This document shows positions 36,101 through 47,600 of a stretch of 64,000 nucleotides of DNA, piece by piece. Under the pieces are notes generated by a model. That model was not told the origin of the DNA. It saw only the letters and a program-made list of their open reading frames with translations, and searched no databases. Origin of the DNA: Acheta domesticus (taxonomy: Eukaryota; Arthropoda; Insecta; Orthoptera; Gryllidae). Position 1 is the first letter of the stretch. Each line of letters opens with the position of its first letter. A program made the position numbers and the translations under genes. The stretch spans positions 72,327,821-72,391,820 of the forward strand of contig JAHLJT010008756.1 of the NCBI GenBank assembly GCA_031308135.1, read 5' to 3'.

Positions 36101-38060
36101 ACTTCTCATTCGAATGACAACATCCTCCACTTTGTATGTTGTACCACCTGCACCTGCACCAACACCAGCTGCAGTTGCTGCCCCAGTAGCTGTGGGTGCA
36201 GCTGTAGCAGAGGGCTCATAAACTGGGTTGGAAAAACTGAATGCTGAGTATTGACCAGCACCAGCAGTGTTGTCTGAACTGCTAGTTGCAGAATCTGTGG
36301 CCAATGGACTCTGTTGCAACTTAAGAACTCCATACTGATTCTTATTTGCACTATCTACCTGGTCCAAGGGATCCATCTGCAAGCATGGAGTAATCACAAA
36401 CTACAGGCAATTCATTCAGTCAATATACTCTATAAAACATCAATTTTCAACTTTAGTTTCCCAATAAATTTTAATTTTCTAACCCATTTTAAGTTTTTGT
36501 TATAAAAGAGTAACAAAGAAGAGAGAAGATAAGAAACAAATTACAATGTTATTTTAGTAATATTTTTGACTTGATGTTAAATGTCATAAGTATTTTTACT
36601 GTTTTAAACATAATTCAATAGAATTTTTGGTATATTTTGTTCTTTGTGTGTTTATTTATGATTTTGGATTCACTGCTTTGCTCTTTTAATCCAATCTTAT
36701 TTTTTGAGTGATAATAAAAAAATATTTTTCAGTTTCTTCCACAAAAGTGTTTTTTGAAGTGTAGAAGTGGTTTTGAAGTGTAGAAGTGTGTTTTGAAGTG
36801 TATTCATTTTGTTATGTTGATAAACATTTTGTACAACTATGCTATTAATAAAACAGTGTAACTGTTGGTAATAAAATATTACTCATTTAAGTTATTATTT
36901 CTGGCTATTAGCATCAAAAAAATAACCACTTTTAACAAATTTCTTACCAAGCCAACATCTTCAGTTGGTTCCAAAACAATTTTATGAGATTCTCTACAAA
37001 GTGTAATGTAGAACTGTACAAAATCAGTTCTGCGTACAACTTGATGGAGAGCAAAACACAGAGCCACAATAGCAACTGACATGACAAAGAAGATAATTGT
37101 GTTTACTCGCTGATCATCAAGAAGTAACTTTGTAAGAATACGATTGCCAGAAACCAGGAATCCTGCTGCACCTATTAAAATAAATAATACTTCAGACATC
37201 AATAAGTGCAGATAAGATATGATAGCAAAATCCTACACAAACATACATACTTTCTCCTGCCATTACTGCTTGAGTATAACGACTGGGTAGCATACTTGTA
37301 TATCCATAAAAACTGGACTGTTGAACTAAACGTTTTAAAAATTACAATAAGGATCATAAATTTTACTGATGAGTTTACAATGTAATACTAAAAGAAAAAA
37401 TACCTACCAGTGCAACCCAGAGCCACAACTGCCACTGCTATGAGATTAATGGTATAAGATGCAGACGCTCCAAAAGCGTCCCACCAAATTTCACACAAAG
37501 CAACAAACAAGAGTGTAAAGAAAGACACAAGGTAACCTATGAAACATCAAGATCGAAAGTAATCAAGTTGAAACAATGATCTTACAGCATTTATGATTCT
37601 TAAGTAGAATTGAAATAATTTTTTCTTACCAAAAGTGATTCTAGTGTTTAGAGATAATGTTTCAACCAAAACATTATTGGCAAGCACTGCAAAGAATGCC
37701 ATCACAATGTACACCAATGTCATGTCAAATACAACTGTAGTGTCAGGATAACGGTCACGGAAATAGTCAACTGCAATAATGAAACTGGAAGCAAAAGATT
37801 CTTTTTTAATAAATTCACAATTATTGCTGGTTATCGTTTCTTCAACTGCTGAAAAATTAATGAAGGAGTTAAGCAAACTACATTTACCTATTATATGGAA
37901 GAAGAAATCCAACACCAGATAAAACCAATGCAAAATAAATGCAATTGCACTTGTCAATGGGTGGTGACAAATGACTGAAACCATTAGTGAATCTAAAATC
38001 ATTTGCAGTTCGTGATTTCCCGAGTTGAATATACCCTCTGCTTAAATTTTCATCCATCAT
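29735..38060 (-). CDS. SLC29A4: Equilibrative nucleoside transporter 4-like (SLC29A4/PMAT), complete
   Basis: Exons in transcript order are 38060-37888, 37784-37630, 37536-37408, 37325-37251, 37171-36948, 36376-36058, 35536-35349, 35250-35010 and 30123-29735. They give 1,893 nt and 630 residues with GT-AG introns and preserved phase. Family members are about 11-helix plasma-membrane transporters; the ENT4 branch carries monoamines and some nucleosides. Diagnostic parts are LPYNSFIIAVDYF in helix 1, VQQSSFYGYTSMLPSRYTQ before helix 4-5, an RAILVPLLLLC helix, and ELTGNIMTLSYNVGLTGGS in the last helices. A cytoplasmic loop of about 100 residues (one exon) separates the two halves, as in the family. 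At 630 residues it is longer than the roughly 530 of vertebrate ENT4, mainly because of a Ser/Thr/Ala-rich C-terminal tail. The start is the first of two adjacent ATGs; either would fit. It is divergent from WBP2. Confidence 0.93.
30280..30560 (+). mobile_element. LINE reverse-transcriptase 3' relic
   Basis: Reading one plus frame through several stops gives YKNVIKPIVAYTSETWT, then RRLW, and about 180 nt later GNNMLVGRSMSRKV. This order matches the end of many insect LINE ORF2 proteins (pattern Y-x-SETWT ... RR ... GH-x-x-R). It is a decayed fragment in the transporter's last intron, antisense to that gene. Confidence 0.6.
30655..31975 (+). mobile_element. Family T, copy 3 (no clear ends)
   Basis: The left part (CTACAGAATAGAACAGACTT..., TAGAATTGAAATATGACTTT) matches copy 1 from about 10200. 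The middle contains one ~280-bp unit plus a partial second, and the right part has the CAGGCAGACAAATG and TCAGTATCAGGGATCC blocks. A purine microsatellite has grown inside at 31432-31560. No terminal inverted repeats are recognisable. Confidence 0.65.
31432..31560 (+). repeat. GGA/GAA purine microsatellite
   Basis: About 130 nt made almost entirely of purines on the plus strand, inside family T copy 3. The Arg/Lys/Glu or Ser/Pro/Leu frames across it are artefacts. Confidence 0.93.
31976..33814. other. Unassigned part of the transporter's last intron
   Basis: AT-rich; no exon, RNA or complete element recognised on either strand. Confidence 0.45.
33815..34809 (-). mobile_element. piggyBac-like element
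   Basis: The left end reads CCCTTTTTCCGGGCAACC. The right end in reverse complement reads CCCTTATCCGGGCAACC, a ~17-bp terminal inverted repeat. The right flank is TTAA (34810-34813) and the left flank is ATTA (33811-33814), a one-base decay of the TTAA target typical of piggyBac. On the minus strand around 34220-34040, interrupted frames show scattered Cys/His and basic residues that could be the Cys-rich C-terminus of the transposase, but they are too broken to be sure. At 995 bp it is an internally deleted copy. Confidence 0.65.
35010..35250 (-). CDS. SLC29A4: ENT4-like exon 8
   Basis: Residues 422-501: helix 9 with the family motif WMRAILVPLLLLC and helix 10 (YPLLFSLLLGVTNGLVGS), ending PEEHRELT. 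Confidence 0.93.
35349..35536 (-). CDS. SLC29A4: ENT4-like exon 7
   Basis: Residues 359-421: helix 7 (WPYMLSIGLAYFVTLCLYPG) and helix 8 (WMPVILMAVFNAADLVGK). Confidence 0.93.
36058..36376 (-). CDS. SLC29A4: ENT4-like exon 6 (cytoplasmic loop)
   Basis: Residues 253-358: the whole variable loop between the two helix bundles, with a Ser/Asn-rich part and an Ala/Thr/Gly low-complexity run, then conserved KVEDVVIRMRSVY just before helix 7. Confidence 0.88.
36948..37171 (-). CDS. SLC29A4: ENT4-like exon 5
   Basis: Residues 178-252: helices 5 and 6 (FLVSGNRILTKLL, IIFFVMSVAIVALCFAL) and the start of the cytoplasmic loop. Confidence 0.92.
37251..37325 (-). CDS. SLC29A4: ENT4-like exon 4
   Basis: Residues 153-177: the ENT-diagnostic VQQSSFYGYTSMLPSRYTQ. 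An alternative acceptor 9 bases inside the exon would change frame and destroy this motif, so the upstream AG is chosen. Confidence 0.9.
37408..37536 (-). CDS. SLC29A4: ENT4-like exon 3
   Basis: Residues 110-152: helices 3 and 4, with FTLLFVALCEIWWDAFG and INLIAVAVVALGCTG. Confidence 0.9.
37630..37784 (-). CDS. SLC29A4: ENT4-like exon 2
   Basis: Residues 58-109: SFIIAVDYF, then helix 2 (VYIVMAFFAVLANNVLVE). Confidence 0.93.
37888..38060 (-). CDS. SLC29A4: ENT4-like exon 1 (start)
   Basis: Residues 1-57: N-terminal cytoplasmic segment and most of helix 1, ending LLPYN. Starts ATGATG; donor GTAAAT. Confidence 0.9.
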
Positions 38061-38635
38061 GAATTAATATCGACAACAATACTTATGAAACAATGGAAAA
38101 AATGTTAATAGAGTTTTTATTTTAATCTACATGTTTCTTGTTAATACTGTTTATCCTCCTTTCTTCACTTCGGTAATGACACTTCGTAGTGACTTTATTT
38201 TGAAACTGACAGAACCCGCACATTACAACTACACCTGCAAAACCTCCAGAAATGTTGGAAAATGCATCAACATTTGTAAATATATCGCCTCGCTATGTAA
38301 TTCCCTCCAGAAACGATATTTACAACGAGCGTACGTATTTGTTGGAATATACGATGGCACCTTTTCTACGCATGTCATGGACGTAACAATGCATTGATTT
38401 CTGCGCCAAAAAACTGCGGCGCATACTCCGAGATTACGTCATAACATGGACGTCATGTGACAGACAAATGCCTATCGGAAGCGAACGAAACGTCGTGTAG
38501 GCCGAGGAAGGCGAGTCGAGGTGATTCCTCCAGTGGTAACTGAGTGTCATCTGACTAAACGTGTTTATTTGTCAAACATTACTTCGAAAATTGCGCAGTG
38601 TTGAAAAGCAAGAGCATTTGGAAAAAATACTAAAA
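38061..38635. promoter_or_regulatory. Divergent promoter region of ENT4-like and WBP2
   Basis: The 575 bp between the two start codons must hold both 5' ends. It is less AT-rich on the WBP2 side (38400-38530). Candidate sites are a TTACGTCA CRE/ATF-like half (38434-38441) and the palindrome-like GTCATGTGAC (38452-38461), an E-box variant. No TATA box is placed convincingly. Untranslated first exons cannot be excluded. Confidence 0.55.
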
Positions 38636-38691
38636 ATGTCTCTGAATACGGCTCACGCAAGCGGAGGAGTCCTTATTCACGCAGGAGAATG
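38636..38691 (+). CDS. Wbp2: WBP2 exon 1 (start)
   Basis: Residues 1-18, the conserved N-terminus with GGVLIHAGE. Donor GTATGT. Confidence 0.93.
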
Positions 38692-41600
38692 GTATGTCTA
38701 GCCTAAAATTAATTTTATATTGAGAAAGTCAGGAGAATTGAGTTTCGTTACATAAGTATTCCAGAAATTTCGTAAGATTTTACTGTATTTGTTTAGAGAA
38801 TTATTATTGAAAAACTAACTTCTAACTGTCAAGAGCGCCCTCGTGTGCCTTTTCATCGTCATGTATGTTCGCGAGCCATATTTTGACAAGTAATTGGATA
38901 TTCGAAGAAAAAATACATAATTTCTATATTTTTTGATAACGTTATGGTTTGGCTTTGGTAGGTAAAACATGAAATTTATTTTATACTTTATTTTTTGTTT
39001 CAGTATAATATTATTTTGTGACAATGTGGTAATGGAATTTCATGGGCAAGAACAAGCAGAATTCAAAGGAAGCAAGTCTGGACGCCTGTACTTGACAACT
39101 CATAGAATAATTTTCAATGCAAAAGATGGAAGGGAGAAGATGCAGTCCTTTAGCTTTCCATTTGTGACTCTGAGTGATGTGAGTGAATGTACAGCATCTT
39201 TTCTTTTGTAATTTTTATGTTTGTGAAATACTCAGATAAATTTGTCATTTGCAGGTTGAGCTAGAACAACCAGTTTTTGGTGCTAATTATATCAAAGGAA
39301 AAGTTCGTGCCCAGCCCAATGGGAATTGGGTTGGTGAAGTGAAGTTCAAGCTCATGTTCAAGTCCGGTGGCGCTATTGAATTTGGACAAGCAATGCTAAA
39401 AGCTGCCCAAATTGGTATGCATTTCTGTTAATGACATTATCATGAAAATTTATTTAAATCTGGGACATTTATTAGTGTATCTGGATCTTATAATTCAACC
39501 TTTATATTAAGCCAGATTAATATCAGTTAAGTCAATTTTTCATAGAATTATTGTTTTCCTTATTATGATGTTTCACTCTGATTAGTTGTTAGAATGTTTT
39601 ACCTTTTTTTGTACTGCTGTAACATAATTAAGCAGTTTTTGTGAAAGATTTTAAGGAAATGGCCCATTTTTAATTGCCCCTGTTCTAATCATGGACATTT
39701 ATAATTCATGCTAGATAACAAAAGCTTCTTGCATATTTTTTTGATAAGCCTCTTCTGTTAAGTTCTTAAAACAAACAAACTAACAATATTTCATTAGAAG
39801 TTATACTATTGCAATTACTACTGCAAATAGCAAGTAATTAGTCATGCTTTCTTAATGAAAAGTCACTGATGTAATGCATGCATTTCATCAGATCATTCAA
39901 AATGTGTTGAAAATTTGAGTTTGCCAAAACAAGACAATTAGGATTGGAAAGTAAGGCATAATAGGAGCCTCCCATTTGGTTTCTGAGGTATGTTTGGCTA
40001 GGAACCTGTATTGGTTTGTGATTGTTGTGTTTTAACAAAGTTAGAGTTGCAATTATGAAGTATAAATCTTGGATATTGAATATTGAAAATTATTTATATT
40101 TGTATGTACTTAAAAATGCTCAAACTTTTATTTCATTTTAATCCTCTCTGTAATTGCACATCTACACCTTATTACTCAAACATGGGATATTCAAGTTTTT
40201 AAGCTCAAAAAACTTGTATATTGTTTGACTGTTACAGCTGTAAAATGATCCCTTCTTCTAAAATTTTGAAATTAACTCATCAGTTCATTTTGTTAAATCC
40301 CTTGAGCTTCTGTGTTATTCTTATCTACTCTGATTATCTGGAATTACGGTACATTTATAAAACTGAAATTCAGAAAGATTCTGCAGAGAAAAGGGAATAA
40401 AGGTATCATTCACTTCATGTTCAAATCCATTGGTTGGCATAGACTTACTGTAAGTTTATTCAAAATTAGGAAATGCATATGATTCAAGTAAATTGACCCC
40501 AAAAATGAGTATGAGTGAACATGTTTGAACTGATTCTTTGTGAAATACTAGCATGTTTATCAGTTTTTACATTTGACCTCTTGATAAAAAAAAACAAACC
40601 TAATGGATTGTTATAGACAATATTACCTCGGGACATTCACGTATTAATCAGAAGCTGTTCTTTGCTCTCTGGTAGTTGGTCTTTAGTTTGGTAGGTGGAT
40701 CCTAATAATTCCATTTTCTTAGTAGAGGTGTTTCAGTACTTCAGATTTACTTACTTTCATTGAGTCTGTGTTGTGAAATTACAGCAATATTCATACTTCT
40801 AGGAGTGTTTTGTCTAGCTTCCTTTTTTAAACCCAATTAAACCATTTCTTTTATGTATCTAATGAATTGATCTGAATTGTTCTTGTAGTATCCAGAAATG
40901 GACCCCAACGCGATGGTCTACCAGCATACACCCCGCCCACTGGCCCATGGTATGCTGCTCCTCCACCTGCCTACACTCCAGCTCCCACTGGATATTACGG
41001 ATGGATGCCACCTACCCATGTTTTTCCTTCTGCTCCGCCACGTAAGTGTTTTTGTGCTTACATTTTTTTAATTTTAAGATATGATCATAAATATTTTCAA
41101 GTGATTTCTCAAAGATTCTTTCAAAACGCCAATTAAAAATTGAAAATAGTGTTGACACACAAAGCAAGCATTTCTGTGGTGTGGTGAATATTACCAAGAA
41201 TATGTCTTAACCTAGTGAATACTGAATTAGTCCTGCACAGATAGCTGTAGATGTAGTGGCATGTAACTACCCATGAATCAAAACTAAGTAAATAAATAAA
41301 AATAAGTGGAAAATACATATTTAAAAGTACTGCCTACTAATTAAAGGAAACAAAAATATTGAGCATCATTTATTGGCAAAAATTAATATTATTTGCCATT
41401 ATGCTGTGAGCAGGCCTTGAGAGTGATGTCAGCCTGGAAGTGTCATCACTAGACCTCGGAATTTTAGGCACAAAAAAGTGATGTTTAAGCACCTAAGATA
41501 GGTAACAAAAGTATGAAATTAGGTACTTTTAGGCATAAAATGTTACATTTTACACCCTGCAAAACTTGGGCCGTATTTTGTAAGCTTCGTCTTTTCAATA

Positions 41601-44600
41601 GTACACTTTTGTCTGACCTATGCTTATCCTTGCCTGAATTGCATAAGCAATGCATTGTGGCGATGAGCCTCAACCTGTCACCAAGCAGCTGCACTGGGAA
41701 TGGGTACATTTGCCCAAGAAGTGCTAATGAGCATGAAACTTTGTCTTTATATTGATCTGCAGAGCTGCTTATGTTCAACATGTTGGATGACATTTCAGTG
41801 CGTAGTTACTTGCATATTTGATCAGGAAATACATGTTACCTTTTCGGGAAATTCAGGAGAATGAACTTGTTACCAAACTGCCTTTCATTAAAATAATATT
41901 TAAAAAATGAGTAATTAAAATATGATAATTCTTCAAAATCACCCGTTTTTGTCCAAAAAAAAAAAAAAGAATAAAATGGCATCAACTCACCTTTTAGAAC
42001 AGTTTAGGCACTATTAGATGCTTTCAGTAGATGTATTTTTTTCATGATGTGTAAACATCTGCAATTATTTTCCATAACCTCCTAAAGGAACTAAATAGGC
42101 ATTTGTCCTAAAATCCAAGGTCTACTCATCACAATTAAGTCACAAATAGAAACATTCAGGTGTGGGGGCAGCATTCCAAAATTAGATTAGTGAATATCCT
42201 TCATGTCATTATGGGTACTCAGCTAATGATAAAAAAAATTAAAAAAGAGTGGAAGGTGTCATTGCAGGGTGGCAAAAATTAGTAAGTTGTTAGAGAAGTT
42301 ATTTTTTGGCAATATAATATGATAAAAAAAAGTGAAGAATTCAGGAAGACCTACATTAGATTAAAACTTGAAATACAAATAAAGTGTTAATGTCGATGGA
42401 GAAAATTTAATTGGGAATATTTAAAAAACAACTGGTGAATGTGCCCACACCCCTCCAAACACACAAAATTCATAGAGGACCAGTAGTCAATTATCAATTT
42501 CTGGCATTTCAACACTCCATGAATCATATGGAAGTTATTTTGTGTGGTAGGTCAAGCATTTGATCCCCTAAACAAAACCCAGTCACTGGTGCAAAATTAT
42601 TGACACCTAAGGGTCAAAATAATGTGAGATAATGTTGTGGAATGGAAAGAGAATTTCGTCTTCTTTGGAATTTTTTTCCCCCGTTATAATTCTGTTTTTA
42701 CATATTTCCACAAATTTGTATGTTATTTTATTTGACAGTAAGTAACTTTAACATTTTAAAATGTCTTGATACTTTTATATTAATACCTTTGTAAACATCG
42801 TACATGATTGTGAAATTTTGATAAAACTCAAAATATGGAGGAGTGAGAGGCAAAGCCACTCCTCATTCATGAAGGTGGTGGCAGTAGGTAATTAAGTAAT
42901 GCCTATTTTACTTTGTTGCCTACTCTGTACTTATGTTGTAAGGAGAGAGTATTGTGATGCTACAGCAAAAGTGCTGATTCTTTGACAGAAATACTCTTAT
43001 TGTAGACCACTGACACTGAAAAAAATGTGTAATTCTTGATCTTATATACAATAAATTGCTTCCTCTAAAATTTAGAGTATTCAAAATCCCCATTTTGTGG
43101 GTTGTTACCAAGAAATTGGTTTACAGTTACAGTCTGTTTTGTCAGACTGTCTTGTGATCTGTGTTGTCTGTCTTGCTGTGAACATTGCTAGCAGCTTAAA
43201 CTTGGCAGAATTTTCAACAAAATTGATATTACATGTTTGATCTTGATGACACCATTTGCTGCTTGAATTTAAAATGAATATTTAGATTTTTTAAGATGCT
43301 TTACATATAACCTGAACATTTTCAAAATTTTCTCAAAAATGGCTTTTTTTAAAATTTTGATATGCCGCTGTTCAAAATTTTTTAAGCATTGGAAAGGTTA
43401 TTTGACATGAGCCATTTTTAATTGTGGATATGCTCATAATTTGCTGAACTATGTACTACATGTGTTCAAATGAAAAAGTACAAGAGTTTGAAACCAGAGT
43501 GGGTTAACTTTTTTTGAGAGTTAAAGAACTTTTATATTACATAACTGCTACAGATAACCTGAGAAAGTATGTGCTATGGTAGCACTAGTTACCATTCATG
43601 TGAATGGTCAGCTGTCCCCCTCCCCCTTATAAGTATTTTCACCACCTTTGTTAATATCTTTGACCACTACTGTAATTGTGTACTATTTATTTGTTTTATA
43701 CCACAATAATGATTGTTGTCCAATGTGACAAATACTGCAGAATTAAATTGTAAGTCACACTGCTGTTGTTTCTAGTGCTTTACCTGATTTAGAACACTAT
43801 ATGCTCTAAGTATACTGTATTCTATAAAAAAAAAAATTGAAGAGGAATTGGTGTAAAGATGATGAGTTTTGGAATTCTTGAATGTTTTTAATTTTAAAAA
43901 TATTTCCTCATGGTAAGCAGTTTAAATGATTTCGAATGAAGTTTCTCAAAAACTCAAAACTTTTCTGTGAAAATGAGCTCAAAAATGTGAATTTTTAGAA
44001 AAGCTCTAATGCAGCTCCAAAAATATTTAATAAAAATGTTTATTCAGGTACAGGCTTTACTATTCTACAATATTCTTTAAGTCATATTTCATTTCTGCTA
44101 TGGCAGGACCAAAATAATTGAGAAAAATGTGCAAAAACGTTGCCAATAATGGTTGCCAGGAAGCGGGTGGTGCAAAACCAAAAAGCTAGCCTGTCAGAAG
44201 AAAGTAGGAAACTAATGAGTTTGTGAAAGTCTGCCATTCTCACTTGGTTAACCTGCTGTTGTATACTCGGTTATAAATGCAAAGCTTGTTTTGTTAAGCC
44301 AAGTTAGATTGGACTTTAGATTAGATTTTCTTAGTTCGTTCTTTCCGAGTTCTTATCAACTTGGATTAGAAGGAATGTGAAGCAAGTAAATTAGCTCGTG
44401 TCTTCTACAATATTAGATAGTTCTTGACCCTTGGAGCAACAATCTTTTCAACTAAGTGTAGCAAACAAGGTGCATCTGTTTCAAATAGTTGTGAATAATC
44501 AAAATGAGGATTGCGCACTCCTCTTAAAAAAACATTCCTCTGTCCTATTTTTCCGATATCAGTAGGTGTTAGAATGAATCCCATTTTGTCATGAGTGATT

Positions 44601-47600
44601 ACAACCTTTGTACTCTTGACTCCCTTATAAAATTTCATTCATTACTTCTAAGAAAATGAAAGCCAGAAATTCAAATGAAATGTTTAATTGTTGTTTGTAT
44701 GCGTAAATGAAACAAATCTTTCATTATTTTATTAGATTTTTGTCCAGGAGACAAACAAATGTTGATCATTATGATATGAATTAGGTTAAAAAGCCTGTCA
44801 AAGTGGACATTCTTTGAAGAAATGCTCCCAAACTTTATAGATGGTCCATGGACTTCTCGTGTAGTACCGGATTTAGTTCCTTGGCTTTGTTTTCAGATAT
44901 CTTAAGATAAGACTAACTTCATGCACATGTAAATGCTGCATAAAATTCCTAAATTTAAACAATCGTAGAAATTTCTGTTTTTGATTCTCGTTAATAAGAT
45001 ATTTTGTTTAAAAATTAGCCTGTTTGCATCAACAGTAATTGCTTCATTATGCAAGTTTTTTTGTTTTTTTATCAGTACCTTGCATCTTTGTTTCATTGTT
45101 AATCACTGGTTCTTTGTAGGGTCATTCAGTAGTAGTTTCTAGGTTCTGATCTTCACGTGTTTAAAGAGAGACCACCTATATTTTCATAACCTTTTATGTA
45201 TTCTGGAATGCCACTGTTGTAAATAAACATTTTGCATTCAGTTACATGAAACATGGTTTTACTATGTACCGATTTTGGTGGTTTGTATTTTTCATATCCT
45301 TTTTAGTAAACTTGAAGCCACAAATCCTAGAAGTTTGATAATGGTTTTATAGGTTAGACGTGAAGCCTCTGCTCTTAGTCCTGATCATTTCTTCATGCTC
45401 TAGGAGCAAGGAAATTATCAAGCTTTCTTATTTTTCTTTTCATTGATGCTAAGCCTCTATTGCTAAGGAGATATGAATGTCCTCTAATTGGAAAGTAATG
45501 GTACATTGTCTCAAACCTTTTGCTGGTGTGCAAAGCTAATAAAAAATGAACAGATGTGTGAGTTCTATTTTGACCCAAACATGCATCTGTGTAAAAAGGC
45601 ATAGATAGAATGTGATTTAAACGTAATTATTAGCAAATGAGCATACCTCATCTGGAAGCGCATCTTTGGAAACTTGTCCTTCATGGTGTACGTAGCAATG
45701 ATGTGTATTATGTTTGAGATTTCAAAACCATCAGCTCATAGTTGCCAATAATAAAACATTCTTGCACTGGTATTTGAGAAAGGGGTGAATTCTGCATGCA
45801 GTCAAAGCGGTTTGCTGAAATATTAGACTTATCTGCATGTGATTTTGTGGCGTCTTGTAATTTTTTATAAAATTTATTGGCATGCCTTTCAGAATCAATA
45901 ACTTAGTTGTAGCAACTTTTCTTTCATTATCATTGAAGTTTGTATCTGTAAGCCTTGCTCCTAAATATCCATATTCTGAACAAACATCTTGGGGACATTC
46001 AAATTTAAAGTTGAAGTTCTCATTAAAAACTGATATGTATTTTCAGAACTTGTATATAATTTCCATTTTTGATATTTTTTATTAACAAGCTGTGTTTTGT
46101 TTTCATATTTCATTCACTTAGAAAATACTTCACAGTATTTGCTGAGTAGTGTGCAAAATTTTCATTTGAAAGGTTCTATGTGGAATACGGAAAATATTTT
46201 TTTTATTGGAACAAAATTTTTATCCTTGATTGCATGAGGTCTATTATTATGCTTTTCTCTGCTATCTTTTAAAGCAGACCTGACAAGAGAATTCTCAATG
46301 GTTGTTGAACCTGACAATCGATGTAAGCTCATGAGTGCTTGTTTTCAACCTCAACTGAAACCATTCTCTTAAAGTTAAAAATTAGTCTCCAGGCTTACTG
46401 CTTCCCTTACCTTCAGCCTTTGCCTCATTATAGGCGTACTATCAAACAGCCCAACAGTAAACTTTTCCATTTTTGAGTTCATTTTAATTTGGGTATTGTA
46501 GCTTTTTTCTCACTCTGTCAACAACTTCAAGGACAATCAAGCACAAATTCTTTCAAGGACAATCTGGGCCAGGCTTTATGGGTGCAATTTGCTTAACCCA
46601 AGAATTTTCGTAAGGTGCATCTTCCTGTCAAGCCATCTTCAATTTCTTCTGTTGTTTTCACACAGTTCAGGAACTGCCTTGCCATTCTTGTTTTCTTCAG
46701 TTAACACTTTGCTATCACAATCACTCTTGACTCTCAAGCCATACATTGGTAGAGCTGACACAGTAAATTGATTAATAATTAAACTCTCGGCACTGGAAAC
46801 AAGCAAATTGCATCAGCCCTGTACCACTGGCAAACAACAATTGTGAACTGTGTGCAGAAAGCAGCCCAAGTCACCAAGTGCCTCAAGAATGTGAGCAGAA
46901 GAAAAAATGTTTAGGGCAGATACGTTCAAAGATAAGGTGGCTGCTTGCTTTGATGTCAAATGATCTTGTATTGTACTTTTTTCAGTCTCAAGGTTTATTT
47001 CCATGCCTTCTGCACTAATTTCTGTAAAAAATGAAAATGGCTGATTGTGACCTAGTACTGTTCTTTAATTCACCCATTCAATTATTGTCTTTCTGTTGCA
47101 GCAAATTCTGTATTTATGACAGATATGCCACCTCCATACCCAGGTGTTAATGGATACAATTGCTATGCTACTGCTCCTCCTGCTGGTGCTGGGGCAGTAG
47201 GCTTCACACAACCTGCTCCATCAGCTGCAGGTAAGTTCTATAAGCTGAATATCAAGATACCTAGAATATGATTATTGATTTTGCGTAGTGTCTGTATACA
47301 TTTAGGCAGCCAGTAAGAGTGTAATAGGGTAGATCTTAATAATAGTGGCTCCAAGGGGCCAACTTCTTTGTAATTTTACTCCCCTTTCTAGCCGCCACCC
47401 CCAGTTATGAAGGTAAATAATGATTGTAGAATAATTTGCCAAATTCTTTATAATAAGCATCAGAAGTATTCTGGATATAAATTGTCAAGTAATGTAACTT
47501 TTAATACCAATAAATAATTATTCAGAAACTAGTAGCTTCAAGGATCAGAGTTTTTCATTTGAGAGCAACATTCAATGGTCAATTCTTTTAACTTTCTTAA

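Noticed and set aside
38131..38397. 88-codon plus-strand frame between the divergent genes
   Set aside because: No motif, and it sits in the shared promoter region. Likely chance.
38486..38496. CGAAACGTCG near the WBP2 start, resembling the hammerhead GAAAC segment
   Set aside because: No upstream CTGANGA core or hairpin.
43301..43560. Possible extension of family T copy 4
   Set aside because: Shared words are only A/T-rich runs such as TTTTTGAGAAAAT; block order is not preserved.
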